The notes beneath the pieces are model-generated. The model saw only the letters and a program-made list of their open reading frames with translations. It was not told the origin of the DNA and ran no database searches. From NCBI GenBank assembly GCA_905250115.1, contig CAJNOI010000008.1:945822-1009821 (forward strand): a stretch of 64,000 nt of DNA. Reading direction: 5' to 3'. Positions within the stretch are counted from its first letter, which is position 1, and each line of letters opens with the position of its first letter. The position numbers and the translations under genes were made by a program. Shown here piece by piece: positions 11,601-22,800 of this stretch. This DNA comes from Adineta steineri (Eukaryota > Rotifera > Eurotatoria > Adinetida > Adinetidae).

Positions 11601-14600
11601 TATGTAAGTAAAAAAACAAAAGCAACATATCTATTTGGCATTTGTGGATGTGCTGAAAAAAATAAATCCATATACCACATACTACCACTCATGACAAGTC
11701 CAATAGATGATATAATTGCTTCAAGTAATTGTGCAATAGCAAATGGTTTTGTAAAACGATAAATATTAAATATTGTTAAAATAAATATAATTGGTATTGA
11801 TAATGATGATAATAATAATGGTTGTTGTGCATGAATACAGAAATGTATTTGTATATGATGAAAACATGTTTGATAATGATATTTAATTTGTTTAATATTA
11901 ATTATAATTAACCATAGACTTGTTATAATTGTTTGTAAAATTAAACTAATAAAAAATAAAAAAAAAATTAAATGAAATTTTTTTTCAAAATTATTTTTTA
12001 ATAAACGAAATAAAGTCATAACAAATATATTTGTTAAAAGTATCGTTGAAGAATATTGTATAAGAATTTGTTCATATCGACACATACTTTCATTTGAATT
12101 CATATTAAATAAAAATGATGCAAACAATAAAATCATTATTGATATATTCATAATATGACAACGAAATAACGCATAATAATCTTGAAAACGTATTTCTGTT
12201 AGATGAATTTTAATTGTTATTATAAAAGTAATTATTAAACCAATTGAAATAAATAAAAATTCTTCAAAGTGTATCCATTTCGATTTTATAGGACATAGTA
12301 TTGTTTGATTCGGAAAAAAATCTATAAATTGATAATCATTCAATGACCAAGATTGCATACTTAATAATGATTGATTCATATGCATTATTTAATGAAGTAA
12401 AATTAGGTAGATTTTAATAGGAAAGAGATAAGCGCGAAAGAGAAAAAATATAAATATGAATAAGAATAGAATTTATATCGTAATATCGAGCATTCAATTA
12501 GTGGCGTAATCAGAAAATCGCGGGTGCCATATGGTCTTTGACAAAAATCCATAAAAAATAGTTTTTTTTCTCCCGATATCCAGGCTAGCCTACTCCTAGT
12601 TACGCCACTACATGCAGTTGCGTATGTAAACTTTAAATGCAAAGAGTTCCAATTAAGGATCAGTTTGATTGTGTTGATTTTTTTATAGGAACTTGATGAT
12701 CAATTATTCGTTATTAATACATTTCTCAATATTATTTGGGCAACAGGATTTCTGATTTTCTGGCGTCGACGACAAGCTGAATTAGCTTATAAATGGAATA
12801 CACTTGATATGGAATTAGTAGAAGATACTCGACCAACATATAAAGGTCAATTACGTCGGTCACCTATAACAAATAAATATGAACCGTATTATCCAACATG
12901 GAAACGTTTATTATTTCGAATGTTTGTAACAATACCTATGATTGGTATTAATATTATTCTTGTTTCATGTGTTATACTTGTTATTATTCGTTTTCAAAGT
13001 TGGATTGATAGACGATTAAAAGATGGGACTTTACCACGTATGAATCTATTATTTTAAATAATAAATACATTCATATTTATTATTCTGTTTTTCTAAATAG
13101 ACCTAATGTCATTAACAGAATTATCACCAAAAATTTTATTAGCATTAGTTACAACATTATTTAGTGATATTTATAAACGTATTTGCCGTTGGTTAACTGA
13201 TCGAGGTATTTAATTGATAGAATCTATTGTTTGTTAAATTGTCTTTTTATTTTCATAGAAAATTATCGAGAACAACGAGTACATGATAATCAAATGATTG
13301 CAAAATTATTTGCTGTAAAGTTTCTTTTCGTTTATTCTTTTCAATTAAATTAATATATTTGATTTATTTTAGTGTTCATGTGTTAATTCATACTTTAGTG
13401 TATTTTACATTGCTTTTTTTACTCATAAATATATCCGATTATCTCATGTAAGTATAAACATAAAATGAATAAATATTGATGTATTATTTTTTCGATAATA
13501 TTCTAGCAATTGGTTACTATTTTTGTAATGAAACAATTCTGGGGAAACGTAAAAGTAAGAAAAATGATTTTTATCAGTTGTCATAAACTAGTTTACTTAA
13601 TTATATGAGAAGGATTTATTCAGTAACTTATGATATAGAACTAATGAATTGATACTCAATGCTTTATCCGGGTTTCTTTTTTCGGGTGGGCGCTGCCCAT
13701 TCCGCTAGATAAAACACTGTTGATACTCGGTATGAAGAGTTTTTGTAGTAGAACCTGAATTTCAAAGTTGCATATATATCTTGTTAGCAACGCATGACAT
13801 TTCTAAAAATGAGATTTCATTGAATGATTTATTTTAGGAAGCTATTGTTCCATATATAGTCTCTACTACTCGATTAATGGTATTAGTTAAAATGAGTAAG
13901 AAAGAACATGCTCGTTATGCTGAACGAAAAGATTTAAATAAAGAATTGAAACGTATTCTTGATGTATCGAATAATTCAAGATTGAATAGTGTTAAACAAC
14001 AAACTGATAATCATGCATACACAAGAAAAGCTGTTGATGATATATTAACAGATAATACACTTAATCGTCGTGGTTCAACACCAACATTTGAAACTTTATC
14101 ATTATCACAAGCTGAAATTGAATGTTCACAACCAAAATGGCCAGATTTATATGATGATTATTTAGAAATAGTCGTACAATTTGGTTATATTATATTTTTA
14201 TCAACATTATTTCCTCTTGCAGCATTTTTTTCCTTATTAAATAATTTACTTGAAATTCGTACTGATGCATTTAAATTATGTATGATATATCAAAGACCAT
14301 TTTCACAACGTGTTAAAGATATTGGTCATTGGCAAGTAAGAATAAATCGATTTATTTATTCGGATAGAATTATTTTTATTTCTTATGTAGAAAATTATGG
14401 AATATATGGTTATGGCAGCAATTATTATAAATTGTATATTTTGTTCAATACGTGGTGTTTTTCGTCGATTATTACCGAATTTACCATTTGCTGCAGAAAT
14501 ATTCCTACTTGTTTGCATTGAAGTAAATTTATTTTCTCAAAGAATTAAATCCATTCTATTATTTCTTTTCATAGCATTTATTAATTTTACTCTGTCAAAT

Positions 14601-14804
14601 AATTCGATCAAATGTTGAAAGTGTACCATATTGGGTACGAGTTGAAAAATCTAAAATGGAATATCGTCGACGTGAAGCACTTAAGGTACAATGAAATAAT
14701 TCTATATCATATCTATTGTTATAATTCATTTTTTCTTTATTTAGAAATTCGAATGCGATGTATTACATCAAAAGGAAACTCGGAGTCATACTCACAATGA
14801 ATAA
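8677..14804 (+). CDS. ANO10: Anoctamin-10 (TMEM16K-type) membrane protein
   Basis: Fifteen exons: 8677-8912, 9950-10053, 10113-10244, 10302-10427, 10489-10543, 10604-10676, 12689-13037, 13101-13205, 13259-13314, 13373-13447, 13507-13554, 13838-14335, 14391-14522, 14575-14685, 14745-14804. All joins are in frame, giving 719 aa (human ANO10 660). TMEM16 proteins are Ca2+-activated lipid scramblases or channels; ANO10 acts in the ER. Matching blocks are QVLPLHNKEIL..ETW, DIRQYFGVKIALYF (first TM), TRPTYKGQL, EPYYPTWKR, and YDDYLEIVVQFGYI followed by NNLLEIRTDAFK, the Ca2+-site helix with Glu and Asp near 592 and 596. About ten hydrophobic segments are seen. Intron 6 (10677-12688) contains an antisense gene and MITEs. 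The donor of exon 11 could also be 6 nt earlier. Confidence 0.93.
10692..12385 (-). CDS. Seven-TM protein, class C GPCR-like, nested in an ANO10 intron
   Basis: Two minus-strand exons (12385-11589, 11001-10692) give 368 aa. Seven hydrophobic segments are visible between about residues 35 and 270. One Cys tops TM3 (MCRYEQ) and one lies in the second extracellular loop (HFCIH), the usual disulfide pair. TM7 ends VFLLTYMLPRVW, resembling the class C end YxxPK/EFW seen in mGluR and GPRC5 receptors. The N-terminus before TM1 is short (about 35 aa), so there is no venus-flytrap domain, as in GPRC5. The C-tail is acidic (DEDDDDDGDEE) and hydrophilic. The gene lies wholly inside ANO10 intron 6 and its stop is 15 bp from the ANO10 donor. 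The class C assignment is inferred from weak motifs. Confidence 0.7.
11088..11512. repeat. Long imperfect inverted repeat (fold-back/MITE-like)
   Basis: Arms near 11090-11275 and 11325-11510 are reverse complements over most of their length. The best block is GAGGTATGAAAAA followed by CCAAAAGGATAA (11176-11202), mirrored at about 11399-11423. TTATAG and ACTGAAAT blocks also pair, and matches such as GAGGGAACC/GAAGGAAGC continue outward. I see no coding capacity and no clear target duplication. It fills most of the single intron of the nested GPCR-like gene and is visibly less AT-rich than its surroundings. Exact ends are uncertain. Confidence 0.7.
12499..12610. mobile_element. 112-bp MITE with perfect 11-bp terminal inverted repeats
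   Basis: The left end TAGTGGCGTAA (12499-12509) and right end TTACGCCACTA (12600-12610) are exact reverse complements. The interior (about 90 bp) has no coding capacity. If the outer TA is a target duplication, the ends would be GTGGCGTAA, as in TA-targeting Tc1/mariner-type elements. It sits in ANO10 intron 6, upstream of the nested gene's start on the minus strand. Confidence 0.75.
13663..13714. repeat. Mini-repeat copy A (about 50 bp)
   Basis: TTTATCC...GATAAAA-ended unit with core GGTTTC, TTTTTCGGG, GGGCGCTGCCCA. It is about three-quarters identical to a second copy at 52893-52946. It lies in ANO10 intron 11. The ends are roughly inverted (TTTATC/GATAAA), suggesting a very small non-autonomous element. 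Confidence 0.55.
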
Positions 14805-15157
14805 ACATTAATTATATTTAAAAAAAAGACATACATATATCTAGTCAAATATTTATAATCCTGCTATAGTATTTTATTATTAACGCTCAACTCTTTTTCT
14901 CTTTCTTATAAACTTGTATTAATACGGTACTAATGAACAAATTATATTTATCATGTTAATTTTTTTTTGTTTGTGAAATAAATATATTAACCAGACTAAT
15001 AGTAGTATATTTACACAAAGGTTTTCTTACCGTAAACTTTATGATCAGTATTGAAATAAGTGCCTCTATTGATATTGTAAATGAATAGTTGAATAAGATT
15101 TATATTTATTTAATTTATGACACATAGGTTTTTTTCTATTCGATATAAAATTAAATA
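14805..15157. other. Convergent 3' spacer ANO10/CPPED1
   Basis: AT-rich spacer between the ANO10 stop (+) and the CPPED1 stop (-). It must hold both 3' UTRs. No other feature seen. Confidence 0.5.
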
Positions 15158-16230
15158 TTATAGAAAATTTTTTGGTAGATCTTCAGTAGGAAAATATTGA
15201 TGTTCGATATCGTTTTCTGTAACACGTACTAAACGAACACCGGATTGATCTTTACCTAATTGAAGACCGATTGCAGTTGTTACAACTTGTTCCATTGATT
15301 TATATGTTCCACCAGTATTTCGATGATAATGACCACAAAAGATTTTCTTAACACCAGCTGAATGAAATTTTTCAAGCATTTTAAGTCTTGTATTTATTTC
15401 AACATTAAAATAATCTTTTTCTTCATCATAAGATTTTAAAAACCATGGAATATGTTGAAATATAATAATATGTTTGGATTGTTTATCTTTTAAAACTTCA
15501 TCAAGCCATTGTTCATGCTGTAATTTTAAATCTTCAACATTTGCTGAATGAGTATAGAATTGAGAATTTAATACAATACAATGGACACCACCACAATAAA
15601 AATCAAAATAATCATCACCAAAATTATCTACATATCTTTGAATACTTGACCGTGTTGGTTCATCACCAACATCATGATTTCCACATACACATACTAATGG
15701 TATTGATGGATCTAATTCACTAAATATTTGTTTAATATCTTTTTCTTGTCTTGATCGAAATGGTTCTTCGACTAGAATTAACAAAAGATAAAGACTATTG
15801 ATATGATTATCTTTCGAGATATTTCTTACAATCGAATGCATCAACAATATCACCACAAACAATGAAAAATTTTGGTTTTGGTTCCATTTGATTAAGTTTT
15901 TCAATAACAGCACGTGTTGCTTTCATTTCAACATCCCAACTAAATAAAATAATATTTACACGAAACAAAAGAACAAATTTTCAAATACTTCATAGACATA
16001 TCAGGATTACATGCTACTCTAGTTGTACCTGTCCATCGATATGTTAAACCTAATTGACAATCAGCACCTTGAACAAAAAAAAATGGACCTTGCCATTCTT
16101 TTTCTTTTTCTATAAGAAAAATATTAAAATAATTTTTATTTTAAATAAATAAAATTAATTAACCAGAATCAAATGGTAAAAATCTACGATTAGCAGTTTG
16201 AATTTTGAATGTACGATTTTCTTCAGTCAT
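15158..16230 (-). CDS. CPPED1: CPPED1-like metallophosphoesterase
   Basis: Four minus-strand exons: 16230-16164, 16109-15998, 15939-15830, 15771-15158, giving 300 aa (human CPPED1 314). CPPED1 is a cytosolic Ser/Thr phosphatase of the calcineurin-like metallophosphoesterase fold, linked to Akt dephosphorylation. Blocks in order are KEKEWQGPFFF, GADCQLGL (first metal Asp), PKPKFFIVCGDI, VCGNHDVG (about 125), VLNSQFY, IIFQHIPWFL (metal His), and CGHYHRNTGGTYK (about 245). All the usual metal ligands appear present. The exon 2 donor (GT at 15997-15996) was chosen because only it keeps frame into WDVEMKATR. An AG acceptor ends 19 nt before the ATG, so a leader is spliced on. Confidence 0.93.
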
Positions 16231-19200
16231 TGATCTTATTATTTCAAATCTAAATAATAAATAGTCATATATATGTTGTATCAGTTTAAGGCAACTTCAT
16301 AATGAATCGTCAATATTTTTCACCATTGATTATATCTACCCACAAGCATATTCAGATGTCAGATGTGTGCAATGTACGAAAAAAAAGTATATTATATCGT
16401 ATGCGATAAAAGTAATGAATGAAGACAATAAAAATATTTGATTATGATCTCTTATATATATATAAATTATATAAGAAAACCTTTTCAATAAAATGATATG
16501 ATTAATGCAAATAGAATGAGAAGAATTTTAATCAATAAAAAGTAATAATACATGAATTTTGAATAAAAAAGAAGCAAATGTTAATGATATTTCTTTAAGA
16601 TGCTAGACATTTTCCCAGGAAAAAAGCAAAAAAACCATAACTAATGATTGAAAAACATCACAACCCATGAGTGGATTACCATAGGAATGGCATGAGATGA
16701 GAACTAAGTATTTTTTTTTGCATTTTAATCAAACTAATAAATTACACACAGAGAAAAAGTATCATTAAATTTTGAGGTATAGAGTTTTATTTTGTTTTGA
16801 AATCAAATACAATCTTCCGTCCAAATGACTCTTTATCTAAACTTTGGTAATAAATCTCGATAACATAAAAATACATTGCAACCATAAAATTTATAGTACA
16901 ATAAAAAAAACCATATTTCATCTAATCTTGATTAGACATGTATTTAACGAATAATATTACATGCATTTATTCCATAAAAAAATAAACTTTGTTTTTTCCG
17001 AAGGTTGTCATGTTTCAAAGATATTTATTAGGTACAAAAAAATTTATTTCTAATTGAGAATAAAATAATACAGATAAGAAATTTTATATTAAGCACGTAC
17101 ATATGCATGAATGATATTTATACTTGTATATCATATTTCAGTGGTAAATTTCATGCCTTGAAATATTTTTTTATTGCTTTTTTCGTTTTATATAATAAAC
17201 ATATTTTCGTATACATTTTTTAATGTATATGCAAAGTTATTTAATATAAAATTAGATAAATGTTTTATTGGATTTTTTTCGAAATATATTACATATTTTT
17301 AAGTATAGAGAAGAAAAAACCCATTTTCTTTTTCGAAATATTCATGGTTTTAAAAACAATATGATTTTTATGCCATTTTGACTCATAATTGGTATGTATA
17401 AAATGTGAGAAGAGAAAAAAACCATTAGAAGATAAGACGTGAGTGTTTATTTCAACGAAAAAACAAAGAAAAAAAAAATAATAGAATTGACATAGTTTTT
17501 GTTTCTATTATTAACTCATTCAACAATATAATAGTTACCAAGTAAGTTAAATAGCATTAGGTTTATTAGGACTAAAAAAAGTTTATCTAAACATATTTAT
17601 CTAATATTTGTTCAATAAAAATGTATATTAAAAAGATTAATCATTTATTTAAAATAATTATTATCAAAGCATGACTTTTATTTTTCTATTTCCTAATTTT
17701 TCTATTTATGATAAATAATAAAATGGGTAACATTAGTCTAATGATATTCAATTATTATTAGTTTAGCTATTTTTAGAATTGACAAAACGTTAAATAGAAA
17801 GTCATTAAGGTAAAACGAGATGACTCTCAGTTATTAGTGACTTTAAAACACAACTTCCTGACTTTTAAACACTATACATATGTGTAATTATTTATAAGAG
17901 AAAAATATCATTCTGCTGTCTGGATTACGCGGTTTATCTAATAACTGTTGTTAAAAATAGATATGAGATTTTTTTAAATATTTCATTATAAATTTGTATA
18001 CATATAGAAAACATTTATAATGCGTTGACCTTGTTAAATTCGTAAATTTCTCTCAAGGTCTGTACTGATTTTGTTCTATATTACAAGACTAGTTTCTTTT
18101 CTCTTAATACTTATACTTTGAAAGTATAGTGATTACTACTTGAACCTACAATCAATTTTGATGAAAGTCGAAAATTATCAATGTCTTTTTACATGCAGAA
18201 ATAATTTCTATTTATGTTTAAACTTTCAAAATGACGTTTCTTTTCTTTTTTCTATTCCATTTGAATAAGTAATACTTGCTCTAAGTAATTTATTTACTTC
18301 TCAGTAAATACTCTTATATTTTAACGGTTGATTGAAAAGTATTTTGACAAAATTCAAGTATATGTTGTTTCAGTAGATTGATGATTGAAATCTGTTTCTT
18401 AAATATTTAACATCTCGAAAGTAATGTTTATTGTATAGATATTGTTATGCAAATTCTATTCAAGGTTAGCATCATATGTATCGATCTATGACAAGAGTTT
18501 CCCAGAATAAATATTATTACACAAAACAAACGCAAGAATATCAAATTTATGTGAGAATCGATCAATCTATCGACTATTTTATATATAAAGAAAAAAGTAG
18601 TTGTCAGAAATTAATATTATTTATATAATAAGCAATAATCATTGAGTAAGAATAGGTAATAATTACAAAATGAAAATATCATTTTCGTATAAAAAATAGA
18701 ATAGATGAAATATAAATTTCAATTTTATTGAAATATTTTTCAATCAATCATTATATATACGTATAACAAGTATAATTTAACTGTACTTGCTCGATTGACG
18801 TACTTTACGTGTGCAGTGACCGTAGTGAGTATGAACTGAGAAAAAAAAAGAGAATGAATCATTTTGATTCATATAAGTAGAAAATATTTGACAATGACGT
18901 GTTTATTTTTTAAGATATATTATGTAAAGAAATCAATCGATTTGATTTTTACTAGTGTTTGTTTTTTTTTTATACTTCAGAAAAACGAATTTGATGACTT
19001 ACTAATATTGACTTTTATATAAGAAATTGGAAGACTTATTGAAAAAAAACTAATATATAGAGTGTTTCTTCTCTAATATATACTTATAAGAAATTATAAA
19101 AAAGAAACTAGAAAAAGTATAACATTCATTGAATCAATCAAAAACAAAAAAACGATCATTTTTAGAAAAATCTATCAAATTTTTTTAAATCTTTATCACA

Positions 19201-19255
19201 AGAAAAAAAATACAAAATTTGCTGTAGAAGAATATACGTTTGATATTCTTATATA
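16231..19255. other. 3-kb AT-rich intergenic region
   Basis: No credible ORF, RNA gene or structured repeat. It has many A/T homopolymers and short (TA)n runs. It separates CPPED1 upstream DNA from the lipocalin-like gene's 3' end on the same strand. Confidence 0.5.
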
Positions 19256-19831
19256 TTAATCTGTTTGTAGATCTCGTATATAATAAACTTCATCACTAGC
19301 TTTGTCTCGTGTATAAAACATATTCACTGATTTCGATTTTAATATAGGATGATCATGACAAAATCGTACAAAATCATTGAGTACATGTGTTGGTGGTTGT
19401 CGCGTACGTGTCATTAAATTAATGCCCCCACTAGAAAAAAGTGTTGAACTATATATTATTGCTACCCATTGATAAGGTCGATCAGATGTTGTTTCATTAT
19501 CAACAAATACGAAACCAAATTCACTTGTAAATAATTTTAGTATACCATCGCCTCGCCATTGATAACGACTCGCTTTGCTTGGTAATTGTGTATCAATACC
19601 TTCAAGACTTGTTGGACGATAACCAACACAAGGGCGTTTACTATAATATTCAACAAGATCATTTAGACGGACACGTCCATCAGGTAGTTGATCATGAATA
19701 CTATAGGTTATAGTTGGAGTTAGTTTATCTTTCCACATATTAAGATTCGTTGCAAGTATATGCCATAGACCAGTAGCACGATATGGATCGAATTCCTCAA
19801 CACTAGTTGCATCAATATCCTCAGTTGTCAT
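19256..19831 (-). CDS. Intronless lipocalin-like protein
   Basis: A single open frame of 191 aa beginning MTTEDIDA. The frame stays open upstream to another ATG at 20023, but that part is Lys/Arg-rich and UTR-like, so I prefer 19831. The N-terminal GLWHILATNLNMW resembles the lipocalin G-x-W strand. A run of beta-strand-like segments follows: TITYSIH, RLNDLVEYY, RYQWRGDG, FGFVFVDN and WVAIIYSS, then INLMTRT. The calycin fold is thus plausible, implying binding of a small hydrophobic ligand. There is no signal peptide from 19831. All well-supported neighbours have introns, so an acquired or retrocopied origin is possible. The precise family is not recognised. Confidence 0.65.
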   Translation of the reverse strand: MTTEDIDATSVEEFDPYRATGLWHILATNLNMWKDKLTPTITYSIHDQLPDGRVRLNDLVEYYSKRPCVGYRPTSLEGIDTQLPSKASRYQWRGDGILKLFTSEFGFVFVDNETTSDRPYQWVAIIYSSTLFSSGGINLMTRTRQPPTHVLNDFVRFCHDHPILKSKSVNMFYTRDKASDEVYYIRDLQTD

Positions 19832-22800
19832 ATGTGTACAAAAATACTTTTTGCTGTGTATAACCAATAAAAAAAGTACTGAATCTGTCACGCGTGAACG
19901 ATATACTGATCGTATATAGACAAATATGGTCCCCGTTTTTTTCCTCTTCTTTTTTCGTTCTGTCTTTTGGGCAAATAAGGCCAAAACATAAAAGAAGAGG
20001 TGCATTGACGGCTCGTACGTCATCTCAATTACTACATACCGATTATTTCATATTTATATTATGTATAATATAACTTATTAGATAGATAATACGTAGAAAA
20101 GAAATAATATCCTTCTATAGAATTTTCTACTTAGCATAATAATAAACAAGAATTCATATATAGAAATCCTTGATTTAAATATATAATTTTAAAGTAATTG
20201 TGAGAACAGATGAGTCATTTTTTTTCCCCAGAACTATTTTTATTCCGTGAATTTAGAAATAATAATGAAAAAAGTTTGAACAAGTGAATATGCATGAGAA
20301 AATGTCTAGATAGAGAAAAAAATTATTTAGAAATCTTTTTTTATTCCACATTTGTTTTTTCTTTCTACATTAGACATGACCAAGCAGATAATGGAAAAGA
20401 CAAAACCTAGTAAGTTATTTATGTAATATACAGAATTCTTTCGCAAGAATAATGCTTTTCTTACGTTTTGTTTTGCTTAACAAAGTCAAGATTAACCATG
20501 ACATTTCTATTCGATGTCTTTGTTTAATAATTAACTTTCACTAATAAAACATTCATAGGATAACATCTTTACAACGTGAGAGTCATTTTCTTAGTATATT
20601 TATGCATAAAAAACCGCTCATATAGAATTGAAATTTGCGTTTTTATCTCTAAAATGTAAAAAGTTATAAAGTATTATTTTTATCATAGAAATGACATTTA
20701 TAATAAAGTATTAAGAAAATTAAATTGTGTTATTAACGAATGATTTATATAATGAAATATTTTGAATAGAATAAGTTTTATCATTAAGCTCCACTAATTG
20801 CTATAGATAAACAAATCATTTTCTCTATTTTTAACTAAGTAATATTGTAAAACGCTTGGCAATATAATATCACAATTGTTTTAGACTGTAAAACTCCTAC
20901 TAATAATTCATATGGAAGAAAAATGTTCCTAAGTTTTACAAAACCTTTTTCTAAATTAAAAAATAAAATAATTTATATTTTCATTACTAATATAATCTAT
21001 TTCGTTTTATATATTAGAAAACGTTTTTTTACCCAAAAACGAATGCATATTAGTTTATAGTGTCATAATATTCTTATTCAGAAAACTATATATATATAAT
21101 TATTTTGGATTTAATATTTTCTGAAATAACATTTCATTAGCACTTCTATCAGTATTTTTGTTAACCTTTCAGCTATTTATTATATGTCATATGGCATTAC
21201 TTCAAGGATTTAGATGTCAAATTACGAAAAGAAAGAATGTATTTACATGAATTATTAGAATTCTTTTACAGTATAAGATATGTTTGATTTTATAAATGAC
21301 GAAAATATGAACTATACAGAAAGATCAGTGATAGATAATAAAATGTGAAGATTAACGAAATCAAGAGAGGAATATATATCATATTTCTATTTATAGGGTC
21401 TACTTCGAGTGAACCATTTGATGAAAGAATGAAGTTTTTAAGTACAAAATAAATAAAAACAAAGATCACTAGGTAATATATAAGATTTCTTTGCTTCAAC
21501 TGAATATATTAGAAAGATCATTATTATGAGTTTAACCTTTGTTGTCCACAGCTACTTTTTCAAATACCTGTAAGATCTTATATTTATTAGAATCGATTGA
21601 GTTTTGTTTCGTTTTTAGTTGATATAATAAATAATATTTCATTAGTGCTACTTCATCGATCATTTTCGAAAAAGAAGCACAGAACCTGAGGTTAACCAGT
21701 ATAAGTAGAATAGTGAATACTTCGAACTCTGTAACCGCTTAGAATTTTGTAAGAATCATCACTTTGTGTATGGTCCTGTATTAAATTAGCCTTAGAGTTT
21801 AGTTATAATGAGCATTTCAAGTTTTTTCTTTCTATCTTTACTGAGACAGACTTTTACGGAAGATGAATAAGTACATTCGCATAGCATTCCACCACGAATT
21901 AAAAATATCTTTCATAACTCTGTATCAAGATATTCATAAATACAGTACTCTGTTTTGAATATGATAAAAATTAGTTCTAATTTGACCTGCGTAATAGCTT
22001 ATATATTGCTCTATAAATACACGTATTCAAATCCTAAGAAAATATTTAGAATATGAAGCGAAGCTTGAAATTTATAAAAACTTCTATACAAAATTTCTTT
22101 TGTATCAATAATTATATAATTATCATTTTGTTTCATATTCAATTTTACTAATATATAACCATCGTTTATATATTCTCATAAGATTTTTTGATATAATAGA
22201 TATTTAGAGAAATTAATTCATTATTATTTGCAAATATCAATTAAATATGGTACGTGATTCTATTTATTAAAAAATTCCCTTCTAATATTAATATGAGAAT
22301 GAAAAGAAATAATTGAAAGAATAAATGTAGATCAATACCTTTTAATTTATCCAGACTTACATATATAAATAAAATATAGGTTTGAAGATTTTTGAATGAA
22401 ATAAGTAAATTACTATATATCCTTTTTTTTACACAAAAGTTTTCTTTCAATTTAGATTTTTTCTTTTTTGCGAGTACACCTTTTCACCTGACTATTTCTT
22501 TATTTTATTAATTATAAGCTTGAACATAAAAAGAAGACAATCATTTATACTATGTAATAAGAAAAAAGAAAAAAGAACTCATCATTATTTTCTTTCATTT
22601 CATTCAAATATATATAATTATGTACATCTTGAAATGTCTTAAGTAACAAGAACAGAAAAATAGACTTCTATAGAATCTCAACATGAGATTATTGCTTTGA
22701 AACAGCGATAGTATAAGAAGAATTTTTTTCTTTTTAAACAAGATTCTGGTATGATTGACTGTGTGTTACTTTTTTTAATATATAAAACATGACAAATGAA

